Source: Thermoplasmata archaeon (GTDB lineage: Archaea; Thermoplasmatota; Thermoplasmata; Thermoplasmatales; Thermoplasmataceae). From it: a stretch of DNA of 52,384 nt. The notes under the pieces were generated by a model. The model saw only the letters and a program-made list of their open reading frames with translations, did not search any database and was not told the DNA's origin. Made by a program: the position numbers and the translations under genes. Numbering within the stretch: the stretch's first letter is position 1; every line of letters starts with the position of its first letter. Below, one piece after another: positions 51,507-52,384 of this stretch. The stretch spans positions 1-52,384 of the forward strand of contig JAJYRA010000004.1 in assembly GCA_021794355.1 (NCBI GenBank), read 5' to 3'.

Positions 51507-51985
51507 GCCCCTATCTTGGAAGAATACTATAACTTACCGTAACTGGTCAGTCTAAAGTGCTCAGGGTGTTTAGAAATAGCTTGTAGCAAGGCGAAGGATC
51601 CATATATAATGAATACGTTACATTTGTAGAATGATTAGACTTCTTGCAGAAATGCCAGGGGATCAAGAAGAGTATTGATGCACTTAATAGGGCAGGAAAG
51701 TAGAAAGACAAAAAGATTGATGAGCTTGAAAGGGAGCGAGGATGCAAAACTATGGTGACAAGTATCATACACTAAAGAGTGACCAATTACTATCAAAGGC
51801 ATTGCCAACTTTTGGTTGATTTTTCACTCCTTGCGGATCTCACAAACTTTATGAGCATTCGTTTGAACTGGGAAATAGTACGGTTTTTGCTCCAAGGAAC
51901 TGTTCCAGAGTATTTTCCATTTTCAAATTATCAACACAAATGTGACAATGTCCTATCAAAGAAAAAGTAATATAATAATTTCTTA
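51507..51985. mobile_element. decayed insertion-sequence region
   Basis: About 480 bases with short open pieces broken by stops: a cysteine-rich piece CSGCLEIACSKAKD (from about 51558), a charged piece IKKSIDALNRAGK-stop-KDKKIDELERE, then copy B of the dispersed fragment. The pieces lie in order on the plus strand and may be one ruined transposase gene. Confidence 0.45.
51779..51970 (+). pseudogene. decayed mobile-element coding fragment, copy B
   Basis: A 63-codon frame from GTG reads QLLVDFSLLADLTNF, MSIRLNWEIVRFLLQ and FPFSNYQHKCDN. It is homologous to copy A at 40.5 kb at both DNA and protein level (31 identical bases at 51849-51879). No start signal or domain is recognised; it is probably the 3' end of an IS gene. 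Confidence 0.55.
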
Positions 51986-51994
51986 TTGTGTTCT

Positions 51995-52171
51995 ATGGTT
52001 CTTTCGTTAACAGAGGTAAAAGATAAACTCAAACCACAATTAAAGATCCTCTTGGATGTGGATGATTTTAAAATAATTACTGCAGAGCATAAAGACAATA
52101 GCTGGCTGGTTTTTGTAGAATATCAAATGCCTGAAAAAGGACCTTCAGGTGTTATGTTATATAGTTCATAA
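51995..52171 (+). CDS. small hypothetical protein
   Basis: 58-aa soluble protein with helix SLTEVKDKLKPQLKILL, strands FKIITAEHKDNSWLVFVEYQ and a final strand VMLYSS. The -SWLVFVEY- strand faintly recalls GvpO-type gas-vesicle proteins, but the likeness is too weak to use. A TATA-like taatataataat (51968-51979) lies about 22 nt before ATG 51995, supporting a leaderless gene. Confidence 0.5.
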   Translation: MVLSLTEVKDKLKPQLKILLDVDDFKIITAEHKDNSWLVFVEYQMPEKGPSGVMLYSS

Positions 52172-52213
52172 AACTGTTAATCTTACAATATAGAATGTGA
52201 TAGGTTATTAACA

Positions 52214-52384
52214 ATGAAAGCCAAAGAGGTTTTGAATTTACTACAGATATCCAGAAGAACACTTCATGTTTACGCTAAGGACGGGAGAATACACTATACA
52301 GTAATGCCAAACAAAATGTACAATTATAACGAAGAGGATGTTTATAAAATACTGAACAAAGATGTGAAGAGGAAAACTGTTCTC
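52214..52384 (+). mobile_element. IS607-type serine recombinase, N-terminal part, cut by window end
   Basis: ATG 52214 opens a frame running off the edge (57 codons seen). MKAKEVLNLLQISRRTLHVY and YNYNEEDVYKILNKDVKRKT are a MerR-like helix-turn-helix and the linker leading into the catalytic serine domain of IS607 TnpA proteins, where Y-A-R-V-S normally follows. It inserts and excises the element. A tnpB gene may follow outside the window. Confidence 0.82.

Noticed and set aside
1-52384. CRISPR arrays and rRNA genes
   Set aside because: No regularly spaced repeats of 24-37 bp and no conserved rRNA stretches were seen when reading through the window.

Overview
The window looks like part of the chromosome of a Thermoplasmatales-type archaeon (Ferroplasma/Cuniculiplasma-like; inferred from gene content only). 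Supporting signs are archaeal-only or archaeal-type genes (RNase P component 4, Elp3 with radical-SAM and acetyltransferase domains, TA0175-type phosphoglycolate phosphatase, a TrmB regulator, a LacS-like family 1 glycosidase), AT-rich TATA boxes about 22-30 nt ahead of many start codons with no Shine-Dalgarno (leaderless mRNAs), and SD motifs mainly inside operons. Genes are densely packed, with many 4-nt overlaps and several convergent genes whose 3' ends overlap.

Layout. 1-285: fragment of an IS4/IS1634-like transposase. 0.6-9.0 kb: an Opp/Dpp-type ABC importer (binding protein, two permeases, two ATPases), a TrmB-like regulator and a beta-glycosidase, probably a unit for oligosaccharide uptake and hydrolysis. 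9.4-15 kb: an accessory island with an unknown 326-aa protein, a PD-(D/E)xK-like gene broken by two in-frame stops, a decayed IS with inverted ends, and a large Mrr-like/DGQHR protein. 15.2-19.9 kb: small proteins, a CinA-type MoCF protein, a SIS-domain protein, membrane proteins and a family 2 glycosyltransferase. 20-25.9 kb: a vWA / PP2C / protein-kinase triad like the TerY-P triad, then a UvrD-like helicase fused to a RecB-type nuclease. 25.9-32.4 kb: a 54-aa gene whose SD and start can be folded into a hairpin, a zinc MDR dehydrogenase and a ThiF-like E1 protein sharing one palindromic TATA box, a surface protein, a DrrAB-like exporter with an operator-like palindrome, and Elp3. 32.4-34.8 kb: a second accessory patch with an orphan DNA methyltransferase, a small adjacent ORF, VapBC and a transposase remnant.

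34.8-40.1 kb: the potassium-uptake operon kdpFABC (kdpF is only 35 codons) facing a tandem universal-stress-protein gene. 40.7-44.3 kb: a compact five-gene operon for a secreted or membrane-anchored beta-rich protein, two further extracytoplasmic proteins, an ABC ATPase and a permease. I do not recognise the exported protein; this is the best candidate here for an undescribed system. 44.4-48.5 kb: a HisA-like protein and a pyrimidine operon (pyrD-pyrK-queE-pyrC) containing the 7-deazaguanine gene queE. 48.5-51.5 kb: phosphoglycolate phosphatase, RNase P component 4, two small proteins and a THUMP-like methyltransferase. 51.5 kb to the end: an IS remnant homologous to one at 40.5 kb, a small hypothetical gene, and the start of an IS607-type serine recombinase.

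No rRNA, convincing tRNA or CRISPR array was seen. All functional calls rest on reading motifs by eye; no database search was run.
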